A DNA stretch of 64,000 nucleotides from Curtobacterium poinsettiae (GTDB taxonomy: Bacteria > Actinomycetota > Actinomycetes > Actinomycetales > Microbacteriaceae): NCBI RefSeq assembly GCF_025677645.1, contig NZ_CP106879.1, positions 1,054,001-1,118,000 on the forward strand, in the 5' to 3' direction. The notes under the pieces are model-generated. The model was not told the DNA's origin. It saw nothing but the letters and a program-made list of their open reading frames with translations, and made no database searches. Below are positions 1-7,863 of the stretch, piece by piece (position 1 is the stretch's first letter; the number at the start of each line of letters is the position of its first letter). The position numbers and the translations under genes are program-made.

Positions 1-95
1 TCCGCGACGGTGACACCGTCCGGGTGGACGTTGCCGCCGATGGCGACGGCCTGACGGTCGAGCCGTTCGAGCTCGCCGAGATCGTCGAGGAGTAG
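1..95 (+). CDS. C-terminal end of a Clp-type AAA+ ATPase (probably ClpB), partial
   Basis: The window opens inside a reading frame whose codons begin at base 3. It reads RDGDTVRVDV, then an acidic GDGLTVEPFELAEIVEE tail, and stops at TAG 93-95. The GDTVRVDV beta-strand followed by an acidic tail looks like the extreme C-terminus (D2 small domain) of ClpB/ClpA-family disaggregases. The start and all ATPase motifs lie outside the window, so the family call rests on about 30 residues and is tentative. A hairpin follows directly after the stop. Confidence 0.5.
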   Translation, partial: RDGDTVRVDVAADGDGLTVEPFELAEIVEE

Positions 96-108
96 TCCAC
101 CGAGACGG

Positions 109-121
109 ACGGGAGGCCCGT
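109..121 (+). terminator. Hairpin after the Clp-type gene
   Basis: ACGGG-agg-CCCGT forms a short hairpin 13 bases after the stop codon. It carries the GGGAGGCCCG core seen in the terminators at 6271, 13857, 23981, 38276 and 53592. No T-run follows, as is usual in this window. Confidence 0.5.
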
Positions 122-124
122 CGC

Positions 125-163
125 CGGGTCCTGGGACCGGGTCCTGGGACCGGTTCCTGGGAC
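125..163. repeat. Three tandem 13-bp repeats, each a small hairpin
   Basis: CGGGTCCTGGGAC occurs three times in a row; the third copy reads CGGTTCCTGGGAC. Each unit contains GGTCC-tg-GGACC or a near match and can fold on itself. The array sits between the hairpin at 109 and the DUF2231 gene, so it may be an expanded terminator. Copy number could vary between strains. Confidence 0.7.
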
Positions 164-195
164 CGGTGACGGGCCGTTCGTCTACCGTCCACGGC

Positions 196-750
196 ATGCC
201 TGAGATCCGCGCGTTCCGCCGCCTCACCGCCGCCGTCGAGCACGCGAGCGTGCTCGACAAAGCCGTCGACATCGACCGTGCCGTCGTGAACGCCCTGGCC
301 AAGCCGAAGGCCCTGCGCCAGCTGCTGCACGGCGTGCCGTTCGGTCACCCGATCCACCCGCTCATGGTGCAGGTGCCGCTCGGCGCCTGGATCTCGGCAG
401 CGGTGCTCGACCTGCTCGGCGGGAAGGGCAACGCGAAGGCCGCGAAGACCCTCGTCGGCGTCGGGGTGGTGTCGGCCGGCAGCGCATCGGTCGCCGGGTA
501 CGTCGACTGGTCCGAACTGGACCGCGAGCAGCTCCGGACGGGGTGGGTGCACCAGGCCGTGAACTGGGCGGGGCTGTCGCTGTACGGGCTGTCCTGGCTG
601 GAGCGGAAGCGGGGCAACCACGGAGCGGGCAAGGTGCTCGGTCTCGCGGGACTCGCCGTCGTCAGTGTCGGTGGGTACCTGGGCGGACACCTGTCCTACC
701 GGCAGCGCGCGGGCGTTAGCGACCACGGCGAGGTGCCGTTCGACGCGTAG
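196..750 (+). CDS. DUF2231 family membrane protein
   Basis: A 184-residue protein of the DUF2231 family: small membrane proteins of unknown biochemical role, often annotated as predicted heme-linked or redox membrane proteins. The family signature GHPIHPLMVQVPLGAW lies near residue 50. About four hydrophobic segments follow: the one after the signature, a Gly/Ala-rich one around 85-105, one near 125-140 and one near 150-170. I chose ATG 196 because the upstream in-frame GTG at 166 lies in the hairpin and tandem-repeat region; neither start has a clear ribosome-binding site. It stands alone, 55 bases before the response regulator, so it is probably not part of that operon. Confidence 0.75.
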   Translation: MPEIRAFRRLTAAVEHASVLDKAVDIDRAVVNALAKPKALRQLLHGVPFGHPIHPLMVQVPLGAWISAAVLDLLGGKGNAKAAKTLVGVGVVSAGSASVAGYVDWSELDREQLRTGWVHQAVNWAGLSLYGLSWLERKRGNHGAGKVLGLAGLAVVSVGGYLGGHLSYRQRAGVSDHGEVPFDA

Positions 751-804
751 TCCGAGCGCGGCTGCTCCCAGCCCGTCCACTGGAACATCACGTGCAATGT
801 ACGG

Positions 805-1458
805 ATGCGTGTACTCGTGGTGGACGATGAAGGGGCCCTCGCCGACCTCGTCGCGAAGGGGCTGACCCGGCAGGACATGGCTGTCGACGTCACCTACCGT
901 GGCGACGACGCCGACGAACTGCTCGGCGTCAACGACTACGACGTCGTCGTGCTCGACCGGGACGTCCCCGGACTGCACGGCGACGAGGTCGCCCGGCGGC
1001 TGGCATCGAGGGGGAGCCTCACCAGGATCCTCATGCTGACCGCGGCGACGTCCCTGACCGATCGGGTGAACGGCCTGGAGCTCGGAGCCGACGACTACCT
1101 GACGAAGCCGTTCGAGTTCCCCGAACTCGTGGCCCGCGTCCGTGCGCTCGGTCGACGCAGTGTCGCCCCGGTCGCGCCCGTACTCGAGCGCTCGGGGATC
1201 GTCGTGGACACCAACCGGCGGATGGCCACCAGGCAGGGGCGGCCCCTGGACCTGACGTCCAAGGAGCTCGGCGTGCTCGAGGAGCTGCTGCGCGCGGACG
1301 GTCGGATCGTGGCGGCCGAGGAGCTGCTCGAGAAGGTCTGGGACATGAACATCGACCCGTTCACCGCCGCGGTGCGGGTGACGATGTCGAAGCTCCGGAG
1401 GAAGCTCGGCGACCCGGACCCGATCCGCACGGTGCCGGGGCAGGGGTACGCGCTGTGA
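805..1458 (+). CDS. OmpR/PhoB-family response regulator
   Basis: First gene of a six-gene operon and the transcription factor of its two-component system. Residues 1-115 form the receiver domain, with the acidic pocket at VVDDEG, the phospho-acceptor Asp51 in VVLDRDVPG, and the conserved Lys101 in YLTKPFEF. Residues 125-217 form the winged-helix DNA-binding domain, ending in the usual GQGYAL. At 217 residues it has normal family length. Its TGA overlaps the GTG of the kinase gene by 4 bases, which implies translational coupling and a cognate pair. It probably controls the exporter genes downstream; the DNA target is not evident. Confidence 0.93.
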   Translation: MRVLVVDDEGALADLVAKGLTRQDMAVDVTYRGDDADELLGVNDYDVVVLDRDVPGLHGDEVARRLASRGSLTRILMLTAATSLTDRVNGLELGADDYLTKPFEFPELVARVRALGRRSVAPVAPVLERSGIVVDTNRRMATRQGRPLDLTSKELGVLEELLRADGRIVAAEELLEKVWDMNIDPFTAAVRVTMSKLRRKLGDPDPIRTVPGQGYAL

Positions 1459-2660
1459 CCCGCCGACCCCGGACGTGGAGCATCCGGACGCGCACGGCGG
1501 TGACCTTCGCACTCGCGGCGATGGCGTTGGCCGCGGGCGTGGTGGTCTTCAGCAACGTGATGTCCCTGGCCGGCGTCGGCGCCGGACTCGACACCGCAGC
1601 CTTCCGGACGGCGGTCCCGACGCCGGACTTCACGCCGGCGACGCGGGCCCGGGTCGACGGCGGTGCTGCGGGGACGCCCTCGGTCGCGGTGGTCCAGCTC
1701 GTCGCCGTGCAGCAGTGGCAGTGGTCGGCGATCGGCGTCGCGGTCGCCGGGGTCGCGGCGGGCGGCATCGGGTGGGTGCTCAGCCGACGGATGCTCCACC
1801 CGATCGACCGGATCACTGCGACCGCGAACCGGATCTCGGCGTCCAACCTGCACGAACGCATCGCCCTCGACGGCCCCGACGACGAGCTCCGGCGACTGTC
1901 CCGGACCGTCGACGACCTGCTCGACCGGCTGGAGGCCGCCTTCGCCAGCCAGCGGCGCTTCGTCGCGCAGGCCTCGCACGAGCTCCGCACCCCGCTCGCC
2001 GTCCAGCGTGCAGCGGTGCAGGTCGGGTTGACCGTCGACGCAGCCCCCGACGAGGTCCTGACCGTCCGGGACGAGCTGCTCGAGCAGAACCGCCGGACGG
2101 AGCACCTGGTCGAGTCCTTGCTCGTGCTGGCCGAGGCCGATCGCGGGCTCGCCGGAGCGACCCGGCCCGTCCACGTCGACGAGGTGACCGCCGCGGTGGT
2201 CGCGGCGATGGCGGGTGACGCGACCGACGCCGGGGTGACGCTCACCCACGAGACGCTCGACGGGCCTCCCGGCATGGTCGTCGACGGCGAGCCGACGCTC
2301 GTGCGGCAGGCGGTCGTCAACCTCGTCGGGAACGCCGTCGAGTACAACGGACCCGGCGGGTTCGTCCGGGTGACCACGTCGTCCGACGGCGTCGTCGTGG
2401 AGAACTCGGGGCCGGTCGTGCCCGACGACGAGGCTCCCTGCCTGGTCGAGCCCTTCTGGCGGCGCGACCCGACGCCCACCGCCCGGCGGCACAGCGGGCT
2501 CGGACTGTCCATCGTGGCGGCCATCGTGCAGGCGCACGGGTGGCGGCTGTCGGTGCGGGCGCGACCGGGTGGCGGCCTCGTGGTGCGGATCGGTGTTTCG
2601 CCGGTGCAACCCGATGTACCCGCGGTCCGAAACAGCCGGGGCGGTGTGCTGGATGCATGA
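1455..2660 (+). CDS. Sensor histidine kinase (HAMP, HisKA, HATPase)
   Basis: A 401-residue membrane sensor kinase, partner of the preceding regulator. A first membrane helix (about 12-34), a short extracytoplasmic loop of about 55 residues and a second helix (about 88-108) lead into a HAMP linker. The dimerisation/phospho-acceptor box ASHELRTPL has His175. The ATPase domain shows the N box VNLVGNAVEYN and a G box around HSGLGLSI. The small outer loop suggests sensing in or near the membrane, as in kinases that detect envelope damage or antimicrobial agents. It starts with GTG inside the regulator's stop and overlaps the lipoprotein gene by 4 bases. Confidence 0.93.
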   Translation: MTRRPRTWSIRTRTAVTFALAAMALAAGVVVFSNVMSLAGVGAGLDTAAFRTAVPTPDFTPATRARVDGGAAGTPSVAVVQLVAVQQWQWSAIGVAVAGVAAGGIGWVLSRRMLHPIDRITATANRISASNLHERIALDGPDDELRRLSRTVDDLLDRLEAAFASQRRFVAQASHELRTPLAVQRAAVQVGLTVDAAPDEVLTVRDELLEQNRRTEHLVESLLVLAEADRGLAGATRPVHVDEVTAAVVAAMAGDATDAGVTLTHETLDGPPGMVVDGEPTLVRQAVVNLVGNAVEYNGPGGFVRVTTSSDGVVVENSGPVVPDDEAPCLVEPFWRRDPTPTARRHSGLGLSIVAAIVQAHGWRLSVRARPGGGLVVRIGVSPVQPDVPAVRNSRGGVLDA

Positions 2661-3190
2661 TGAAGCAGACGACGACACGCAAGCCCTCCGGGACCGTCCG
2701 CGGCTCCCGCTCCCTGGTCGCTCTGGCCGCCGCAGCCGTGTTGCTGCCGGGGTTCCTCGCCGGGTGCTCACCGACCACCTCGGACACCGACGCCGCCGGC
2801 TCGAGCGCCGTCGACGCGAAGGGCAACGACCTGGCGGAGTGCATGCGCGACAAGGGCTACGACATGCCGGACCCGACCGCGGGGAACGGTGGCGCCCAGG
2901 TGCAGGTGCCGGACGGGGTCGACCCGGACCAGTACACGGCGGACCTCGGGACGTGCATCGGTGACGGGGAGGGCGCCGGGGACGGCGTGCAGGCGAAGCC
3001 GATGGAGGGCCTCGACGACAAGCTCCGCGAGGCTGCGGCGTGCATCCGGGAGGAGGGGTTCTCGGACTACCCCGACGACGAGGCCGGCATGCGGTCCTAC
3101 CGGCCCGACGACGAGGCCGCGTTCGAGGAGGTCGCGAAGACCTGCAACGAGCGGGCCTTCGGCTCGGACGTGGTCGGAGCGGGGGAGTGA
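2657..3190 (+). CDS. Secreted lipoprotein with repeated Cys-Gly-Pro motifs
   Basis: A 177-residue lipoprotein with a basic N-terminus, a hydrophobic core and lipobox FLAGC near residue 35. The mature part has two related motifs, CMRDKGYDMPDP and CIREEGFSDYPDD, plus two further cysteines (CIGDG, CNERAF). Similar CMRxxGxxxPDP modules occur in many actinobacterial lipoproteins of unknown function. The start is ATG 2657, overlapping the kinase stop (ATGA); the gene also ends in a 4-base overlap with the adaptor. Lying between the kinase and the exporter, it is a good candidate for a surface sensor or accessory subunit of the transporter. That role is inference. Confidence 0.8.
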   Translation: MMKQTTTRKPSGTVRGSRSLVALAAAAVLLPGFLAGCSPTTSDTDAAGSSAVDAKGNDLAECMRDKGYDMPDPTAGNGGAQVQVPDGVDPDQYTADLGTCIGDGEGAGDGVQAKPMEGLDDKLREAAACIREEGFSDYPDDEAGMRSYRPDDEAAFEEVAKTCNERAFGSDVVGAGE

Positions 3191-4341
3191 GCCGCCCGAC
3201 GCGGCGTCGCGCACTGGTGGCCGGGATCTGCCTGGTCGCCGTGCTCGGAGCGGGCGCAGGGACCTGGGCGATCGTCGGTGTCCGTGCGGGCGACTCGGCC
3301 TCGGCGACCTCCGGTCCCCGGTCCGGCACCGCTCGGCCCGACACGACGGCGCCGGTGACGAGGGGTGACCTGACGGACTCGAAGGTCTTCGCGGGCGCGC
3401 TCGGGTACGGGACGCCGGTCGGGATCCCCGGCGCGGCACCCGGCACGATCACCTGGTTGCCGCACCCCGGCGACGTGATCGAGCGCGACGGGGCGTTGTA
3501 CGCGGTCGACGAGCAGCCCGTCCGGGCGCTGTACGGCGCGGTGCCGCTGTGGCGCGACCTGGCACGCGGCCGCAGCGGTGCCGACGTCCGGCAGCTCAAC
3601 GAGAACCTGGCCGCCCTGGGGTACGACGTGTCCGTCGACGACGAGTTCGGTCCGCGCACGGAACGGGCGGTCCGGCAGTGGCAGCAGGACCGGGACCGCG
3701 AGGGGGACGGTGTGCTGACCGCGTCCGACATCGCGTTCGTGGACGGTCCGGTCCGGGTGGCCTCGGTCGGCGGGCGGCTCGGCCAGCCGACGGGCGCGGG
3801 CGGCGGGGCGACCGGGGCCGCCGGGCTCGGAGCTGCCGGCGGTGACGACCCGGGTGCTGCCGACGGCGGTGGAGCAGGCACCGTCGGCGGCGACGTCCTG
3901 CAGGTGACGAGTCCGAGGCGCATCGTGTCGGCGACCGTGTCCCAGCGCGATGCCGAGCGGCTCGCGGTCGGCACGCGGGTCGACGTCCGGGTCAACGGCG
4001 CCGGTGGACGGATGGCCGGCAGGGTGACGGACGTCGAACCGGTCACGGGCGACGACGGCGCGACCAAGGTGCAGGTCTCGGTGTCGTTCGATGCAGGGAA
4101 GCGGAAGCTCCCGACGGCGGCGTCGGCCCAGATCGACGCGAAGGGCACCACCGAGCGTGGTGTCCTGTCCGTCCCGGTCACGGCGTTGGTCGCCCGGGAC
4201 GGCGGCCGGTACGCCGTCGACGTGGTCCGCCCCGACGGCACGACGGAACGCGTCCCGGTGCGCCCCGGGTTCTCCGCGGACGGCAGGATCGCGGTCACCG
4301 GGGACGTCGAGGCCGGCGACCGGGTGGTGGTGCCCGGATGA
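3187..4341 (+). CDS. MacA/HlyD-like efflux adaptor with peptidoglycan-binding domain
   Basis: A 384-residue exported adaptor for the ABC transporter that follows. An N-terminal membrane anchor (about 9-30) leads into an extracytoplasmic part. A PG_binding_1 domain around residues 120-175 shows DVRQLNENLAALGYD and FGPRTERAVRQWQ. A Gly/Ala-rich linker (about 205-230) is followed by a beta-barrel region like RND/MacA membrane-fusion proteins (VSATVSQRDAERLAVGTRVD), then VLSVPVTALVARDGGRYAVDV. In a one-membrane bacterium the peptidoglycan-binding module would tether the exporter to the wall. The GTG start overlaps the previous stop; the end overlaps the ATPase gene by 4 bases. Confidence 0.88.
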   Translation: MSRPTRRRALVAGICLVAVLGAGAGTWAIVGVRAGDSASATSGPRSGTARPDTTAPVTRGDLTDSKVFAGALGYGTPVGIPGAAPGTITWLPHPGDVIERDGALYAVDEQPVRALYGAVPLWRDLARGRSGADVRQLNENLAALGYDVSVDDEFGPRTERAVRQWQQDRDREGDGVLTASDIAFVDGPVRVASVGGRLGQPTGAGGGATGAAGLGAAGGDDPGAADGGGAGTVGGDVLQVTSPRRIVSATVSQRDAERLAVGTRVDVRVNGAGGRMAGRVTDVEPVTGDDGATKVQVSVSFDAGKRKLPTAASAQIDAKGTTERGVLSVPVTALVARDGGRYAVDVVRPDGTTERVPVRPGFSADGRIAVTGDVEAGDRVVVPG

Positions 4342-5063
4342 GCGGCGCGGTCCTGGCGTTGCGTGACGTCGTCAAGACGTACGGGGACGTCCACGCGCTG
4401 CGCGGCGTGTCGCTCGAGGTCGTCGCCGGCGAGTTCGTCGCGGTCGTCGGGCCGTCGGGTTCCGGCAAGTCCACGATGCTCAACATCGTGGGGACCCTCG
4501 ACCGACCCACGTCGGGCACCGTCACGATCGCCGGCAACGACGTCGCGACGATGTCGGACGACGAGCTGTCACGCCTGCGAGCCGACCACATCGGGTTCGT
4601 CTTCCAGCACTTCCACCTGCAGACGGGGGCCACCGCCGCCGAGAACGTCGCGGACGGGGTGCTCTACGCGGGCGTCCTCCGTCGGGAGCGGCACCGTCTG
4701 GCGGTCGACGCGCTCGGCCGGGTCGGCCTCGGGCGCCGTGTGGACCACCGCCCGCACGAGCTGTCCGGCGGCGAGAAGCAGCGCGTCGCCATCGCCAGGG
4801 CGATCGTCGGCGGCCCGACGATCCTGTTGGCGGACGAGCCGACCGGGGCGCTCGACACCGCCTCGGGCGCGGCGGTCCTCGCCCTGCTCCGCGAGCTCAA
4901 CGACGGGGGGACCACCGTGCTCGTGATCACGCACGACCTGGAGCTCGCCGCCTCCTTGCCACGGCAGGTGCGGATGCGGGACGGTCTCGTCTCGCAGGAC
5001 GACGGGGCCGGTGCGGCCGCAGGTGCGGTTGCACTCGCCGCGGCGATCCGGGAGGACCGATGA
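4338..5063 (+). CDS. ABC transporter ATPase, MacB/LolD type
   Basis: A 241-residue ATP-binding subunit that powers the FtsX-type permease encoded next. It has all motifs: Walker A GPSGSGKST (about 40-48), Q-loop in FVFQHFHL, signature LSGGEKQRVAIARA, Walker B ILLADEPTGALD, and the switch histidine in VITHDLE. Length and motif spacing match the MacB/LolD/FtsE branch, which drives mechanotransmission rather than classical substrate import. ATG 4338 overlaps the adaptor stop and the gene end overlaps the permease by 4 bases, so the adaptor, ATPase and permease are probably made together. Confidence 0.95.
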   Translation: MSGAVLALRDVVKTYGDVHALRGVSLEVVAGEFVAVVGPSGSGKSTMLNIVGTLDRPTSGTVTIAGNDVATMSDDELSRLRADHIGFVFQHFHLQTGATAAENVADGVLYAGVLRRERHRLAVDALGRVGLGRRVDHRPHELSGGEKQRVAIARAIVGGPTILLADEPTGALDTASGAAVLALLRELNDGGTTVLVITHDLELAASLPRQVRMRDGLVSQDDGAGAAAGAVALAAAIREDR

Positions 5064-6247
5064 GGGCCCGGGGGAGCGTCAGTCCCGCGGACCTGCTCCG
5101 GCTCGGGGTCTTCGGCCTGCGGACCCGCCCGGGCCGCGTCGTGCTGTCGGCGCTCGGCATCGCGATCGGCATCGCAGCGATGATCGCGGTCGTGGGGATC
5201 TCGTCGTCGAGCAAGGCGAAGCTCGACCAGGTGCTCGACGCGCTCGGCACGAACGTGCTGACGGTCACCCAGGCGCAGGGGTTCGGTGCACCCGAACCCC
5301 TGCCGACCACCGCCCTCGGATCGGCCCAGCGGCAACGGGAGGTCGAGTCCGCGGCGGCGGTCGGGACGGTGCCGGATGCCGCGGTGTACCGGAACGACCA
5401 CGTCCCCGCACCGGAGACGAAGGGCATCGGGGTGTTCGCCGCCTGGGGTGACGTGCCCGGGGTGCTCGGCGGCGGACTCGCGTCCGGACGCTGGATCGAC
5501 GACGCGCACGGCGCGGCACCGCAGGTGGTCCTCGGTGCCGAGGCCGCGCGGTCGCTCGGGGTCGACCGCGTCCGCGCCGACACCCGCGTGTGGATCGGCG
5601 GGCAGTGGGTGCAGGTCGTCGGGGTCCTCGAGCCCGTCGAGCTGGCCGCTGACCTGGACCGCCAGGTCTTCGTCCCGCGGGGACTCGCCGGACAGCTCGG
5701 CTTCGACGGCGCACCGACCGCGGTGTACACCCGCGTCGACCCGACCCGGGTGGCCGAGGCCCGGGACATCCTCGCCGGCGCGATCCGCCCGGGGGCACCC
5801 CAGCAGGTGGGGGTCACGAGACCGTCCGACGCGCTCGCAGCGAAGAACGCAACGGACGACTCGTTCACCGGGCTGCTCGTCGGCATCGGCGGCGTCGCGC
5901 TGCTCGTCGGCGGGATCGGTGTGGCGAACACGATGGTGATCACCGTCCTGGAGCGCCGTGCCGAGGTCGGCGTCCGTCGGGCGCTCGGCGCACGTCGTCG
6001 GAGCATCCGCGACCAGTTCCTGGTCGAGTCGTTGCTGCTGTCGCTCCTCGGCGGGCTCGCCGGCGTCGTGCTCGGCGTCGCGGTGACGGTCGTCTTCGCC
6101 GTCACGCAGGGCTGGCCGGTCGCACTGCCGGTGTGGGCCGTCGTCGGCGGGCTCGGCGCCACGGTCGTGATCGGCGGGGTCTCCGGGCTCTACCCGGCGG
6201 CACGCGCAGCGCGGATCCCGCCGACGTCCGCCCTGGCGGCCGTCTGA
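5060..6247 (+). CDS. ABC transporter permease, MacB/FtsX type
   Basis: A 395-residue permease and last gene of the operon. It has the MacB layout: one N-terminal membrane helix (about 25-48, after SPADLLRLGVFGLRTRPGR), a large extracytoplasmic domain (about 50-265), then three C-terminal helices (about 270-295, 320-350, 355-378). The FtsX core is seen in LLVGGIGVANTMVITVLERR and EVGVRRALGARRRSIRDQFL. With the adaptor and ATPase it should form a MacAB-like exporter for peptides, antibiotics or lipid-linked molecules; the substrate cannot be read from sequence. A strong double hairpin follows one base-pair group after its TGA. Confidence 0.93.
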   Translation: MRARGSVSPADLLRLGVFGLRTRPGRVVLSALGIAIGIAAMIAVVGISSSSKAKLDQVLDALGTNVLTVTQAQGFGAPEPLPTTALGSAQRQREVESAAAVGTVPDAAVYRNDHVPAPETKGIGVFAAWGDVPGVLGGGLASGRWIDDAHGAAPQVVLGAEAARSLGVDRVRADTRVWIGGQWVQVVGVLEPVELAADLDRQVFVPRGLAGQLGFDGAPTAVYTRVDPTRVAEARDILAGAIRPGAPQQVGVTRPSDALAAKNATDDSFTGLLVGIGGVALLVGGIGVANTMVITVLERRAEVGVRRALGARRRSIRDQFLVESLLLSLLGGLAGVVLGVAVTVVFAVTQGWPVALPVWAVVGGLGATVVIGGVSGLYPAARAARIPPTSALAAV

Positions 6248-6311
6248 CGCGTGCGGTGGACGCGCGCAGGGGAGGCCCGGGGCCGGTCCGGCGGACCGGC
6301 GCCGGGCCTCC
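6248..6311 (+). terminator. Double-hairpin terminator of the exporter operon
   Basis: Directly after the permease stop comes a small hairpin CGCGT-gcggtgg-ACGCG (6248-6264). A large one follows at 6271-6311 with 20-base arms that match at 19 positions (GGAGGCCCGG... / ...CCGGGCCTCC). The same two-part layout follows trpF and the AEC carrier gene. Confidence 0.8.
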
Positions 6312-6351
6312 GGGCGGTCGCTTCCCGACGCCGGACGCGAGCCGCAGATCA

Positions 6352-6380
6352 TGCCTGGTCATGACCACCTGGTCAAGCAT
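6352..6380. promoter_or_regulatory. Candidate operator upstream of the sugar ABC operon
   Basis: TGGTCATGACCA (6356-6367) is a perfect 12-bp palindrome. It is followed by a second CCTGGTCA half site, and the pair is bracketed by ATGC and GCAT. It lies about 90 bases before the likely promoter, in otherwise non-coding sequence. The regulator that binds it is unknown. Confidence 0.4.
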
Positions 6381-6457
6381 CTGCACCGATCTGTTCGACA
6401 TCCGTGATGACCCGGAAACACGCGGATCGAAAGCGGTCACCAGGACCGATCCAACGG

Positions 6458-6499
6458 TTGACAAGGGGCCGAGCAGGGTCTTCTATTGCGAATACGCAA
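6458..6499 (+). promoter_or_regulatory. Promoter with LacI-type operator for the sugar ABC operon
   Basis: A consensus -35 TTGACA (6458-6463) is followed at 17 bases by a weak -10-like TTCTAT (6481-6486). The inverted repeat TTGCG-AATA-CGCAA (6486-6499) overlaps or directly follows the -10. That spacing and sequence are typical of LacI/GalR-family operators, so sugar-dependent repression is likely. A good ribosome-binding site, AAGGGAG, lies before GTG 6535. Confidence 0.6.
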
Positions 6500-6534
6500 C
6501 GTCCTTTCATAAAGGTCGGACCAAGGGAGTCATC

Positions 6535-7860
6535 GTGACACGAACGCGTTTCGCCGCACTCGGTGCGCTCGCCCTCGCAGGCGCGCTCGCCCTCACCGGG
6601 TGCTCCGCCGGGAGCAACGCCGCTTCCGACGGCGGCACGAAGTCCATCGGCACGCCCGATGGCACGGGCAAGACCATCACCGTCTGGATGATGAACGGCG
6701 ACCTGAGCGACAAGGTGCTCGACGCCGCCGGCAAGCAGTTCACCGCCGACACCGGGGCGAAGGTGAAGATCCAGACCCAGCAGTGGGACGGGATCACCAC
6801 CAAGCTCACCACGGCGCTCGCGCAGAGCGACGCCCCCGACGTCGTCGATCTCGGCAACACGCAGGTGCCGGTCTACGCGGCCGCCGGCGGGTTGACCGAC
6901 CTGACGCCGTACCGCGACGAACTCAAGGACGGCCAGACCTGGCTCACCGGGCTCGAGGGCCCCGCCACCGTCGACGGCAAGCTCTACGGGGCACCGCTGT
7001 TCGCCGGCAACCGGGCCGTGGTCTACGACAAGCAGGTCTGGAAGGACGCCGGCGTGACCGACGTGCCGACCACCTACGACGAGCTCACCGCCGACCTCGA
7101 CAAGGTCAAGGCCGCCAACCCGGCCAGTGACTTCTCCGCCTTCTACATGCCGGGGCAGTACTGGTACGGCGGCCTGCAGTGGGTCTGGGACGCCGGTGGC
7201 GAGATCGCCACGGACGAGAGCGGCAAGTGGACCGGGACGCTCGACTCGGCCGAGGCCGTCGAGGGGCTGACCGCCTGGAAGGACTTCCAGAACGCGTACT
7301 CGGCGAAGTCCACCCAGGACATCAACACCGACAAGCCCTCGCAGAGCGACGTCTTCGCACAGGGTGACACCTCGGCGTTCCTCGGGTCCGCGTGGGAGAT
7401 CGGCTCGATCACCACGGCGAAGCCGGAGCTCGCCGACCGGATCGGCACGTTCCCGATGCCGTCCTCGACCGCGGGGAAGACCCAACCGGTGTTCCTCGGT
7501 GGCTCCGACCTCGGGATCCCGGCGAAGGCGCAGAACCAGGAACTCGCGCTGTACTACCTGAAGATCCTGACCTCGAAGGAGTTCCAGCAGGACCAGGTGT
7601 TCGGGGTCGACGGCTGGGAGCCGAACTCCACCGAGCTGCTCGACGCGGTCGCCGGCGACGTCGACGAGCTGCACAAGCCGTACTTCGAGGCGGCCGGCAC
7701 GAGCCGACCGACCCCGGCCACCCCGGGCTGGGCCACCATCGAGGGTGACGCCTCGTTCCAGTCGATGTTCGCCGACGTCGCCACCGGTCGGAAGTCGCCG
7801 GAGCAGGCCGCCGAGGGGTTCTCGAAGCACCTCACGACCGCGCTGAACGCGCAGCCGTAG
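6535..7860 (+). CDS. Sugar ABC transporter substrate-binding lipoprotein
   Basis: A 441-residue solute-binding protein (SBP_bac_1 / maltose-binding family) that captures a sugar outside the cell and hands it to the two permeases encoded next. The signal sequence ends in lipobox LALTGC (Cys at about residue 22). The mature protein has family features such as TITVWMMNG near its start, PDVVDLGNTQVPVYA, and a Trp/Tyr-rich stretch (YMPGQYWYGGLQWVWDAGG) that probably stacks on sugar rings. GTG 6535 was chosen because it has a ribosome-binding site and begins a normal signal peptide; longer in-frame starts run through the promoter. The substrate is probably an oligosaccharide but cannot be named. 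Confidence 0.9.
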   Translation: MTRTRFAALGALALAGALALTGCSAGSNAASDGGTKSIGTPDGTGKTITVWMMNGDLSDKVLDAAGKQFTADTGAKVKIQTQQWDGITTKLTTALAQSDAPDVVDLGNTQVPVYAAAGGLTDLTPYRDELKDGQTWLTGLEGPATVDGKLYGAPLFAGNRAVVYDKQVWKDAGVTDVPTTYDELTADLDKVKAANPASDFSAFYMPGQYWYGGLQWVWDAGGEIATDESGKWTGTLDSAEAVEGLTAWKDFQNAYSAKSTQDINTDKPSQSDVFAQGDTSAFLGSAWEIGSITTAKPELADRIGTFPMPSSTAGKTQPVFLGGSDLGIPAKAQNQELALYYLKILTSKEFQQDQVFGVDGWEPNSTELLDAVAGDVDELHKPYFEAAGTSRPTPATPGWATIEGDASFQSMFADVATGRKSPEQAAEGFSKHLTTALNAQP

Positions 7861-7863
7861 GCG

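Noticed and set aside
1095..4394. Very long open frame (1099 codons) on the reverse strand opposite the two-component/exporter operon
   Set aside because: It is antisense to well-recognised genes. High GC removes stops from the other frames, and its translation is Arg/Pro-rich low complexity without any domain.
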